This document shows, one piece after another, positions 55,901-64,000 of a DNA stretch of 64,000 nucleotides. Within the stretch, counting starts at the first letter, position 1, and every line of letters starts with the position of its first letter. This stretch comes from Amia ocellicauda (lineage: Eukaryota; Chordata; Actinopteri; Amiiformes; Amiidae). The notes under the pieces were generated by a model. It saw only the letters and a program-made list of their open reading frames with translations. It was not told the origin of the DNA and did not search any database. The translations under genes and the position numbers were made by a program. The stretch covers positions 558,001 through 622,000 of the forward strand of contig NW_027102660.1 of the NCBI RefSeq assembly GCF_036373705.1, read 5' to 3'.

Positions 55901-57112
55901 AGAGAAACAGTGTCTGTGTATGGGTTTCAGGATGTGTCTGAAATTTCACAAATACTTCCTTTACCTCACAACGGTACCACACAACAATTTTTAAAGACAA
56001 CAACTCCTCAAACTTGGTGATGTCTGAAAAGGCAACCATCTGTTGAGAGTTTAAGCCGGCCCTCTGATGAAGCATTAAAGCCTCTTGCAGAGCTTGGGGT
56101 TCAGGCATGTCGGGGGTGAGTAGTTTTATTAAACTGTAAGCAAAACAGAGCTTATTGTCCCCACTGGAACTCACCACTAATTGCCTGAGCTTGGTCCTAA
56201 TTATGTCGTTCTTCAAGCATTTCGACAGTCATCTAAGCGCCCCACCCTCAGGGTTACGAACCACATTCATTACCAGAGACAGACTTTCATCAGCTAAGAT
56301 GGCTGCGTTACTTTGCAATAACGCTTCGATTTTAGCCAGACGTCTAAATTATCTCCACTCAGCATTACAGATAGGTTGCTAAACAAATCATCCCCTCTGA
56401 GTTCTAACTGTACAACATCTCGAGGTCTGACCCTTTCAGCAACCTGTTCAAGCATTTTCTGCAAGGCCTCGTGTATGTTGACAAATATTTCTGCATAATT
56501 GTCACAATTTAAAAGTTCTGCAAAATTAAAACGCTGAATCATTTCAAAATTGTTATAGGCCGGTCTATCTATAATCACGGGATCACTGGTACTCTTGGAC
56601 ACATCATCATTTTGAACAAAGCCTTCACCCCCTACATTCTCACAGAGCATGTCCTCCACAGCCTTATCAGTCTCAGAACCCTCCACATTCCGAACACCCC
56701 CACTGCTGACATCTACAAAACCCCCTTTTTGAGGAGGCTCATTTAAAGCCTGTAAAAGTCCTTCAAAGATATCCAACCGGTTAATGTCAAGACCCTCCTC
56801 TATAGTGATGGCTGCTTCTGCCGCCATCCTGTGTTCTAATTGTCTCAAATCATTTATAATAGGGGCAGAATTTGGTCGGGGTAGCTCCTCCAAAGCCTCC
56901 ACCATTTCAAACAAATCGGGGTGAACTAGGGGGTGAACCTCTATAAGCGCTACCGGTGGGAGGTGGTTATTTAGATCATTGACCATCTGTAACAGGTCGG
57001 GGTTCACCGGTAAGTCTGTTAATTCACATTCTATCGGTGGTAATTGGGGGTTATTTAAATCATTTATCATTTGTAATAGTTCCAGGTTCATTGGGACATC
57101 AGAGGAGTTCAC
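52979..57112 (-). pseudogene. DNA polymerase B, broken, copy D
   Basis: It carries all copy B lesions: TGA 54941-54943, TAA 55163-55165, frameshift near 55648, TGA 56229-56231 and frameshift near 56342. The C-terminal 645 codons are open. Private changes include Arg to Ser in the GERNYxLN segment and Asp to Glu in MLxREW. Confidence 0.88.
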
Positions 57113-57274
57113 AACAGGGCCGGGGATGTTCTCTCGGGAAGGTCTTTTTGGGGCCCTAGCTTGTTCATAATCCTTTAGTTTGTGAGTTCTTTTACCAAGT
57201 CAGGACATTTTTTAATTTATTTTTTATTTTTCCAACAACCCACAATAGTAAGGCGTTTTGTGTCTATTAAAACA

Positions 57275-59422
57275 TTAAATACGGTACAATTCGTTAGTAA
57301 GGGTATTAACAAGGATGTTTTGGCTCTCTATCACCAGGTTTTGCCCCACTAACACAAGTCTTTGATTTTGTAACAAAGTATGTAGCAACTCATGCCGACC
57401 TTCAGGATGTAGCTCCGGGGGCTGGTGGCCTGGCTCAGCTTCAAAGGATGGTCGCTCCGGTAAATCTCGGTCGAAGGAGGCAGGGAGCGAGCGTATACTC
57501 ATGGACGGAGACCAAGAAGGCCTTTGCGGTGACACCCTGGCCAAGCGCGGGGTACTGTTCCGCGTTTCTGTAGCCAAGAAACGGGTCTGGGGGGACGATG
57601 TTGAAACCAGGCCGTCGTTGGGTGGTGTGTCAGCCCTGACTGACGGCGACCCCTGAGGTTGTTGGATGCCTGTATTTGTTCCGCCCGACAATGCGGCGGG
57701 CTGAATCTGGGGTGTTGAATTACTCCCAGAAGGCTGTGGCCTGAGTAGATGTTGGGGGGTCTCCAAGACCACCGTGGGGGATCCTCTCGGTGATCTCACC
57801 GGGGAAGATGTTTGATCCCACTTAGACGGGGTAATTGTCCTCAATAGCTCATTCACAGAATGACTATCCCAAGAGTCTTGGGAAGAATAAAAATAAACAT
57901 TACATTTACATCTTTAAACGGTGACAGAAATCAAACTTAAAACAACATGTCCAGGACATTCAAAACCTTTAGCTTTTTTAGACCTTTGAAAATAGCCTTA
58001 GACATTCACTACAACGCCTTATTATTTACAGACAATATATTTATTAGGACTTGATAATAAATGTAAAACAGAGAAGCCGCTGTAAATAAACTGTTTCTTA
58101 AATGTTTCTTTAAAAACTGTAATATTGTTAATAAAACACACACACACACAACAACATTTCATTTTTAATCGAACCTTCCAAGTGTAAACGCTTCCTGATC
58201 CCGGGACTTCCTGTTTCACAAACGTTTTCACGATCTGTTTAAATATTAAATACAATGAACACCTTCAAGCCTTTTCCTACAACCACTTTAAAACAGAAGT
58301 ATAATAGCGGGATATAAGCCAAACAACTTACTAAACCCTTTCGGACGGCTTTACTTCCTAACCAGACGGTACAGCAATCGGTCATTTCTAAACACGTTCC
58401 CCAGAAACAAGCCTAGACCTGTCCGGACTTCTAAAGATCTTTCCCAGAACCCCCCGCCCTACAGGAAACGGTCACCCATCGCTTAAATATTAGCCCTCAA
58501 CGGGCAAAAAAGCCCTTTTAAAAACATTAAAGTTTGAAAGATCTTACTTACCTCCACAGAATAATCGTTTCTTATGTTTTTCGGCTGGTTTAGCTTTTTG
58601 CACCGCTGTGAAGGTAAGAGACATGTTTAACCTTTAACCACACCGCTTTATAAAAAGCTTTAACCTCTTACAGGCTGCAGATATATACTCACAGCTATCA
58701 GATACCGGGGCTGACGGCCTTTCAGATTCTTGAAAGGTTACGGTTCTCGAAGGTAAAACGAAACAAGCCCTCGATGTGGAAGGCCTTTCGTTGTCTCGAA
58801 CCACGTTTCTTAATACTGTTAGACAGGATAATTTTTTTAAATTAACAAAACTGGACTCAAACATCTTACAGAAACGTTATACAAACAAACAGGGGTTTAG
58901 TTCTTACCCGGTCGGCAGACAGCCTGTCTAGGGACAACCACTTCTCTTGGTCGATCCTCGGAGACATTAATCACAGGCCTTTCGATAGTTTCTGTGTAAT
59001 TAAAGAGACCGGCATTAATATATATTAAAACGTTTTCATAACTCTAATGAGCCGCTTCAAAACCACACACACCCATGCATAAGAACCCATGAGCGCAAAC
59101 ACAAAAATCTTACCGTCGTTGTTCCAGATGATCTCCTCAGCGTTGGGAATTAACTCCTGTTGACTGGCTGAAAAATAATTTTACAGAACTTAAAACAGAT
59201 GTTATAGCCTTATTTACAATACATGCACACAACACGCTCTGAGTCAATGAAAATAATCTGAAGACTTGCCTAAAAACTCGTTTAAATCGAATCGCTGATG
59301 TTGTTTCCGGACATTGTTGATCTTTAGTCTTAAATCGAAAGGTCAGTGTGAGTCTGTCGAGCTGAAGACCAGACCTTCATACTTATACTGATGGCCACAT
59401 GCCGGATCTGCTTGTAAGGCAT
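57275..59422 (-). CDS. Candidate spliced Ser/Pro-rich gene, copy D
   Basis: Exons lie at 57275-57876, 58552-58605, 58693-58815, 58908-58991, 59114-59167 and 59383-59422, all with the copy A splice sites. The final exon protein is identical to copy A and unlike B, although PolB of D is B-like. Confidence 0.6.
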
Positions 59423-59884
59423 TGTTCTGGTCTGGCCTTTGTGCCACCCTGTTACCAATTAACATATCAAAACCAACCAATAAAATGACACTGCATCAAA
59501 TTTCAAATAGAAACCAAGATGGAGACGATCTCTCTCCTCTCTACTCTAAACTTTTATTAGAACCTTTTGGTCTCTCAAAAAAACATTTTTAAGCATCAAG
59601 ACCTATAGTCAACAACCACTAAGAATATTTCAGGCCTTTATAAGCGCTAAAAAACAACCTGAGCCTAGAAAATAACTATAAAGATCAAAAAGAACTAGCA
59701 CTTTTACAGTGATTTTTTTATTTATTTTTTATAGCGATGCTTTGTTTGGTATTAAACAAGTCACAAACTACTCAGAACAGCGTTTATCCCCGCAAAAGAG
59801 ATATTTGGGTTTATTTTACAAAGCTTATAAATTATATAGGTTAAAAGTATTCTGAATGTTTTGATATCACACGCCATACCTACT
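59423..59884. promoter_or_regulatory. Non-coding right end, copy D
   Basis: No gene is seen. It matches 8524-8985 with few changes (for example AGAACTAGCACTT near 59690). Confidence 0.45.
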
Positions 59885-60580
59885 GTTGTCTTCTACACCT
59901 TACGGTAGCAACAAATCTAACTACTGCTTTACTTTAACAATAATAATGACGGCGACCACGATGACAACAAGAACAACAACAACAACAACAACAACAACAT
60001 CATCATCATCATCATCATCAGATTTTAATTAAAAGTGGCTACACCAGCGTTTACAATTTCAACCTGTCGACGGACGGACGCTCTGAGTGCATCGATTACG
60101 GGCACTCCAATGAAGAAAAGACACCCACCGCCTCCGGGGAACCACGAGGGCAAGCATGACGAAAAGGGCCAGCCCACAGTAGGCTGTTTCCGCCCGGTTT
60201 CGAACCGGGGACCTTTCGCGCGTTAGGCAAACGTGATAACCGCTACACTACGGAAACTGACACCGCTGCCTCTTGCTTCAAATGGTTACCGTTAAAGCCT
60301 GCTGGTAAAACGGGCTCAGGTGTTTCAGGTCGGCTAGGCTGTGAGATGTCGTCTGAAGTGCGGCGAAAGGATGCCATTTTCACTAACCTGTTTGGCATTG
60401 CTAAAGGGCACATCAGGACACTTCGGAAACTCTTTCAAAGGCAGGACGCCCTGCGCTCTGACAGTGCCTGCACTTAGCCCAACAAGGTGATGCTGAATGG
60501 CTTGTTCAAACGGCTGGTGGTCTTCCGTCACCACCAGACTATCAGAGCTATACTGCGCCTTCAACTACATAAGAGTAGAT
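59885..60580. repeat. Spacer S4: single tRNA-Val repeat between copies D and E
   Basis: One 690-bp unit. Its start shares the GATTACGGGC state with S1 block 1 (S2 and S3 have GATTGCGGGC). It ends at AGTAGGG (60581). It looks like S1 with the three middle blocks removed. Confidence 0.85.
60185..60257 (-). tRNA. tRNA-Val (AAC)
   Basis: 73-nt cloverleaf with anticodon AAC. The anticodon stem TTTGC/GCGAA contains one T-G wobble. B box perfect. Confidence 0.9.
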
Positions 60581-60876
60581 AGTAGGGTTTTTTGGGCGCG
60601 GCCTATTTTGTTATGACGTATGCCCTATGCTTATTAATATTCCTACGTCATAATTGGGGGGCGTGATTTTAGGTAGAGTTATTTCCTTAATTATTCCTAC
60701 GTCATATCCGTCAGAAAGTGTACACCCATAAAACCCTGAACAACAAGGCCACCCATAAATACCCCCACCCCTCTGAAGGCAACGCCCCGAAACTCTCCTC
60801 TCTATTTAAGAACCCGCGCTTCTTTTAGGCAATACCTCTTTAATTCTCAGCTTCTGAAACATCCCGCTTCTTCAAC
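60581..60876 (+). promoter_or_regulatory. Left terminus and early promoter, copy E
   Basis: Three CRE/ATF-type sites are intact (near 60614, 60644 and 60696), followed by the TATTTAAG element near 60803. Confidence 0.55.
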
Positions 60877-61281
60877 ATGTCCAGCGACATCAACATGAAA
60901 CCCCGCAAGAAACAATCCCGGGCAAGGGTTCCTGTACTCACCAATTTGAAGATTGAACGCTCCTGGGTGTTGTTCTGGGGGGCTCGACGGGGTTACCGCT
61001 TTAAAAGGGATCCCAGCTATGTTGGAGTGGAGCTTCTTGCTTTGGGAGAGAAGGAGGGTACGTTGGAACCTTTTGAGACGGTAATTGAATACTCTTATGA
61101 GGACTGGTTGAAGGTGATGGCCTGGAGAGATCTGGGGCTTGTGGATAAGACTCTAGAAGGCTTGCAAGAGGGTCCAAGAGAATGCGAAATGGAGTCTCCG
61201 ACTCAGGGTTTTGAAAGGTGTGAATGGGAAAGCTTGCAGAACTACGACAGACGACGTGTGGGGTTTTGGAGGGGGGTCTGA
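60877..61281 (+). CDS. Early gene 1 with 281-bp deletion, copy E
   Basis: 134 codons, protein identical to copy B, same deletion joint. Confidence 0.55.
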   Translation: MSSDINMKPRKKQSRARVPVLTNLKIERSWVLFWGARRGYRFKRDPSYVGVELLALGEKEGTLEPFETVIEYSYEDWLKVMAWRDLGLVDKTLEGLQEGPRECEMESPTQGFERCEWESLQNYDRRRVGFWRGV

Positions 61282-61384
61282 CGGCTCAGGGGCTACTCTC
61301 TTCTAAGAGGGCGGTGTGTCGTGACGTAGTGAAGAGATAGGATAAAAGGTGCAACAATTCATTCATGGTTTAAAATTAAAGAGA

Positions 61385-62233
61385 ATGTCTTACCCGAAAG
61401 CTGCGGACGTCGACAGGCTCTACAGGCCTCTTCAAACCCGGGATCACCCCTGGTTCTATTCCCCATATTTTGTATACACTCTGGAACCCTTTGACTGTGG
61501 TTACTCTCCAAGACCTCAGACCCCGGTCCCTCAGGACGAAACAACATGCGGTGCGATGGATGTCCAAATGAGTCTCGGGGATCCCCAGCCTCTGGAGCTC
61601 ATGGAGGGCCTCGATTTTGCCGAACTGTCTACCGTCTGTGCGTCTCAGGAGGGGGTCAGTCCAATGGATGGAGAAACACCCCACAAACCACCAGGCGACC
61701 CAATGAGCATCGGACTGTCCCGGGGGCGTGATGAAGACGCAGGATTTATGCCCGGGGTATGTGACCAAGTAAGCAGAGTGGTTAAAAGCACCCTGGTGTA
61801 TATTCTGAGTGCTCTCATCGACCGAGCTCTGAAAGAAGTCTGTCGGGGGTGTGAAGTGAATCACCCCAGTCAGTTGAGACACAGTTGTTTGTTTGAACCA
61901 GACCGTTACTATTTCCTGTTCTATTTCAATGTGTTTTACAGAAGACTGAACAAACCGTGGCTGAAACCGGCACTAATCAAGGCGCTCTCTTACTCCCACA
62001 TACATGTCACTGTGGGACAAGTCCAGAAAATCATAGATGAGATTTTGCTGGAGCTGAAAAAGGAGCCGTTTATAATAGAGAAACTTGGGCAGCTGCTCAA
62101 TGACCTGGATGAGCCGAGTAGAAAAACCGCTGGCAAGCTAAAAGCTTATTTCTTCCGTAAAGAAGTTAAAGCTGGGGGCAGCGACGAAGAATTCGACATC
62201 TACGCCACTGATTCAGACTCTGACCTGAACTAA
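61385..62233 (+). CDS. Cys/His (HPSQ) early protein (282 aa), copy E
   Basis: Open. It matches copy B except Tyr for Asp near residue 28 (SPYFVYTLEP), a state also seen in C. Confidence 0.7.
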   Translation: MSYPKAADVDRLYRPLQTRDHPWFYSPYFVYTLEPFDCGYSPRPQTPVPQDETTCGAMDVQMSLGDPQPLELMEGLDFAELSTVCASQEGVSPMDGETPHKPPGDPMSIGLSRGRDEDAGFMPGVCDQVSRVVKSTLVYILSALIDRALKEVCRGCEVNHPSQLRHSCLFEPDRYYFLFYFNVFYRRLNKPWLKPALIKALSYSHIHVTVGQVQKIIDEILLELKKEPFIIEKLGQLLNDLDEPSRKTAGKLKAYFFRKEVKAGGSDEEFDIYATDSDSDLN

Positions 62234-62245
62234 GGGACTTTGAAC

Positions 62246-62413
62246 ATGGGGAATGTTCTGGACTGCTTCTGCAACTGGTTCTGTCATCAACACTCTGCAG
62301 CTAACCTGAGAGCGCTATTACACCATGTGCTTGACAGAAAAGTAGCCAACGCGAGCCTTTTCTCTACAGATTTAACCATCGATGAGGATCAACTTTCAAA
62401 CCTGGAAAAGTGA
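62246..62413 (+). CDS. Small MGN-start early ORF (55 aa), copy E
   Basis: As copy B, with TGA then in-frame ATG. Confidence 0.5.
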   Translation: MGNVLDCFCNWFCHQHSAANLRALLHHVLDRKVANASLFSTDLTIDEDQLSNLEK

Positions 62414-62638
62414 ATGGCTGCTGTAACAAAGACCGGGGGGTACGAACACTGGGATGAAGGGCTCAAGGGGGCCAAGAATGATATTAGGCCATTTCATCAA
62501 CATCTGTATGACCTTTTACTGAGCATGTTTAATACACCTCTGTTTAATTTTAAAATAGGTCATAATGTTGTTTTATTTACATATGTAACTGAGGTGTGTG
62601 CCTACAAGATAAAGAAACAGGTATATTTGTTGATATAG
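62414..62638 (+). CDS. Small BH1-like early ORF (74 aa), copy E
   Basis: Two changes fall inside or next to the BH1-like segment (FNFKIGHNVVLF), placing Asn in the hydrophobic run; this suggests relaxed constraint here. Confidence 0.42.
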   Translation: MAAVTKTGGYEHWDEGLKGAKNDIRPFHQHLYDLLLSMFNTPLFNFKIGHNVVLFTYVTEVCAYKIKKQVYLLI

Positions 62639-62810
62639 ATCAAGTAACCAATCATCTGATTTCATTTTGTCTGGACCGTAGAAAAAATTGTTGTGTATGT
62701 TATACTTTTCTCAAATGTCTTAAAAGGGGTATCTGCTCTCCTGAAGTTGAATAAAAAACCTTGTATAAAAACTTTGCGCATAGTGTGGGTCTGTGTGGTT
62801 ATTTGACAGA

Positions 62811-63902
62811 ATGACTCGGCAAGCTCCCCAAATGCAGGAACTATACTACAACCCAGCCAAGATTGGGGGTTTGGCGGGTAAGAAGGGTTTTCAAAGAGGA
62901 CTCGCTGAGGCCGGAGTGAAGGTTAATGATGTGGTTGTTTCAGAATGGTTACGGGAACAAGACGCCTATACCTAACATAAACCTCTCAGGATTAACTTTA
63001 AAAGAAACCGCGTATATGCAACTGACATAGACTCACAATGGCAAATGGATCTAGTCGATATGTCAAATTTATCAAAACATAACAATGGTCACAAATTGAT
63101 GTTGATGTGTATCGATGTGTTATCAAAATATGCCTGGGCTCGCATTCTACATAATAAAACAGGTCGGGCGGTGACAAGGGCCTTTGAGGATATATTGTCC
63201 CAGGGTCGATGTCCTAAAAAACTGCAGACTGATAAAGGAAAAGAGTTTCTCAACAGAGAATTTCAGAATCTACTGAAGAGACACAAAATACATCATTTCA
63301 CCACCGGTAATGAGCTTAGGGCATCGGTAGTGGAGAGGTTTAACCGCACCATAAAGACCAAAATGTGGAGATATTTTACAGCGGTCAACACGTTCAAGTA
63401 TTTTGATAAAGTTCAGGATTTTATCGATGCTTACAACCAAGGGTATCACACCAGTATTAAAATGAAGCCTAAAGATGTTGATCAAAGTAATTCTTTTAAG
63501 GTCTATAAAAAATTATACGGACCATTTATTAAGAAGGGAAAAACTACTTATAAGTTCAACATCGGTGATGTGGTTCGCGTTTCAAAGCTAAGGAGTACTT
63601 TTGCCAAAGGTTATGAAGAAACATTTTCTGACGAATATTTTACAGTTACCGAACAGTTGGCTAGAGACCCACCCGTGTACCGGTTAAAAGACTATGACGG
63701 GGAGGATATAGAAGGAACGTTTTACGAAGCCGAGTTACAAAAAATTATTGTGGGTAAAGACAGTGTATACAGAGTTGAAAAGATATTAGCTGAAAAAACC
63801 CAGAACCGGAAAAAATATGTGTTGATGAAATGGCTTGGATGGCCTGAAAAGTTCAATAGTTGGGTCCCGGAACAACAGGTTTGCGATATTCAATCCTTAT
63901 AA
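62811..63902 (+). pseudogene. Integrase, stop at codon 55, copy E
   Basis: Private TAA at 62973-62975 (Leu to stop) before the catalytic core. From the next in-frame Met (63045) the frame is open to the end, with the Lys codon kept where B and C have TAG. D141, E175, the SH3-like domain and the chromodomain are intact, but D80 is only two codons after that internal Met. Confidence 0.9.
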
Positions 63903-63948
63903 CAACTTGCCCGCGGGTGTGTTGTGGGCATTACTTTCGATACTCAAG

Positions 63949-64000
63949 ATGGAATCAGGAGGCTTCTACGTGACTCTACCCAGTAACGCCTCTCTCGATA
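63949..64000 (+). CDS. Penton/minor capsid protein, 5' fragment, copy E
   Basis: MESGGFYVTLPSN start, cut by the window edge. The alternative upstream ATG of other copies reads TTG here (63907), which favours the MESGG start. Confidence 0.7.
   Translation, partial: MESGGFYVTLPSNASLD

Larger units (their letters stand above)
44731..59884. mobile_element. Adintovirus/Polinton copy D, left end deleted
   Basis: About 420 bp of the left end are missing (the equivalent of 12232-12651): terminus, promoter and the first 41 codons of early gene 1. The junction shares only CGCT between the tRNA repeat and viral sequence. The right end CCTACT is at 59879-59884. Copy D alone keeps the 281 bp lost from early gene 1 elsewhere. 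Confidence 0.88.
60581..64000. mobile_element. Adintovirus/Polinton copy E (left part only)
   Basis: It starts with AGTAGGG and runs off the window inside the penton gene. Early genes resemble copy B most closely (LLNDLDEP and FFRK states). Confidence 0.88.

Noticed and set aside
1-64000. Exact assembly duplication of one locus
   Set aside because: The copies have private indels, stops and different spacer structures, so they are not one sequence pasted repeatedly; long reads would still be needed to fix the copy number.
1-64000. CRISPR arrays, bacterial operons or phage genes
   Set aside because: No short spaced direct repeats of that kind are seen, and gene content, tRNA type and polyadenylation signals are those of an animal genome with an adintovirus-type element.

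Overview
The window is animal nuclear DNA, most likely from a fish or another vertebrate. It holds a head-to-tail array of an endogenous adintovirus/Polinton (Maverick)-type DNA virus. The host type is inferred from eukaryotic tRNA-Val genes, microsatellites, AATAAA signals, splice-like sites and the virus family. Nothing looks bacterial. Each viral copy is about 15.3 kb. Copies are separated by spacers of 0.7 to 3.2 kb built from a tRNA-Val tandem repeat. Copy A (right part only) is 1-8985, B 12232-27527, C 28217-43504, D 44731-59884 (left end deleted) and E (left part only) 60581-64000. Spacers S1 to S4 hold eight minus-strand tRNA-Val genes or relics.

A full copy reads left to right as follows. 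First comes a promoter-like left end with CRE/ATF-type sites. Four small early genes follow on the plus strand: a short gene that may resemble PC4, a gene with a Cys/His cluster around an HPSQ motif, and two tiny ORFs split by one in-frame TGA. Next is a retrovirus-like integrase with a chromodomain, then virion genes (F54H12.2-like penton/minor capsid protein, a pVI/core-like basic protein, major capsid protein, adenain-like protease). A short convergent polyadenylation zone follows. On the minus strand, read from the far end inward, there is a candidate spliced Ser/Pro-rich gene, protein-primed-type DNA polymerase B, the FtsK/HerA-type packaging ATPase and two conserved Polinton proteins of unknown role. 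Together these cover integration, replication, packaging, capsid building and maturation.

The array is decayed but young. Copies differ by scattered substitutions and small indels. Some lesions are common to every copy (a stop in PolB, frameshifts in PolB, the penton gene and the core gene) and so probably predate amplification. Others are private, and some are shared by only two copies, which shows exchange between units. All four integrase copies are broken. The protease, the two small conserved minus-strand genes and one copy each of the major capsid protein (B) and the ATPase (C) remain open. No copy is a complete set.

The main points of interest are: co-amplification of a virus with tRNA-Val repeats; a hidden multi-exon minus-strand gene in which every proposed junction is phase 1; the TGA-split early ORFs with a possible Bcl-2-like segment; complementary deletions in the first early gene; and a mosaic of shared mutations that points to gene conversion between copies.
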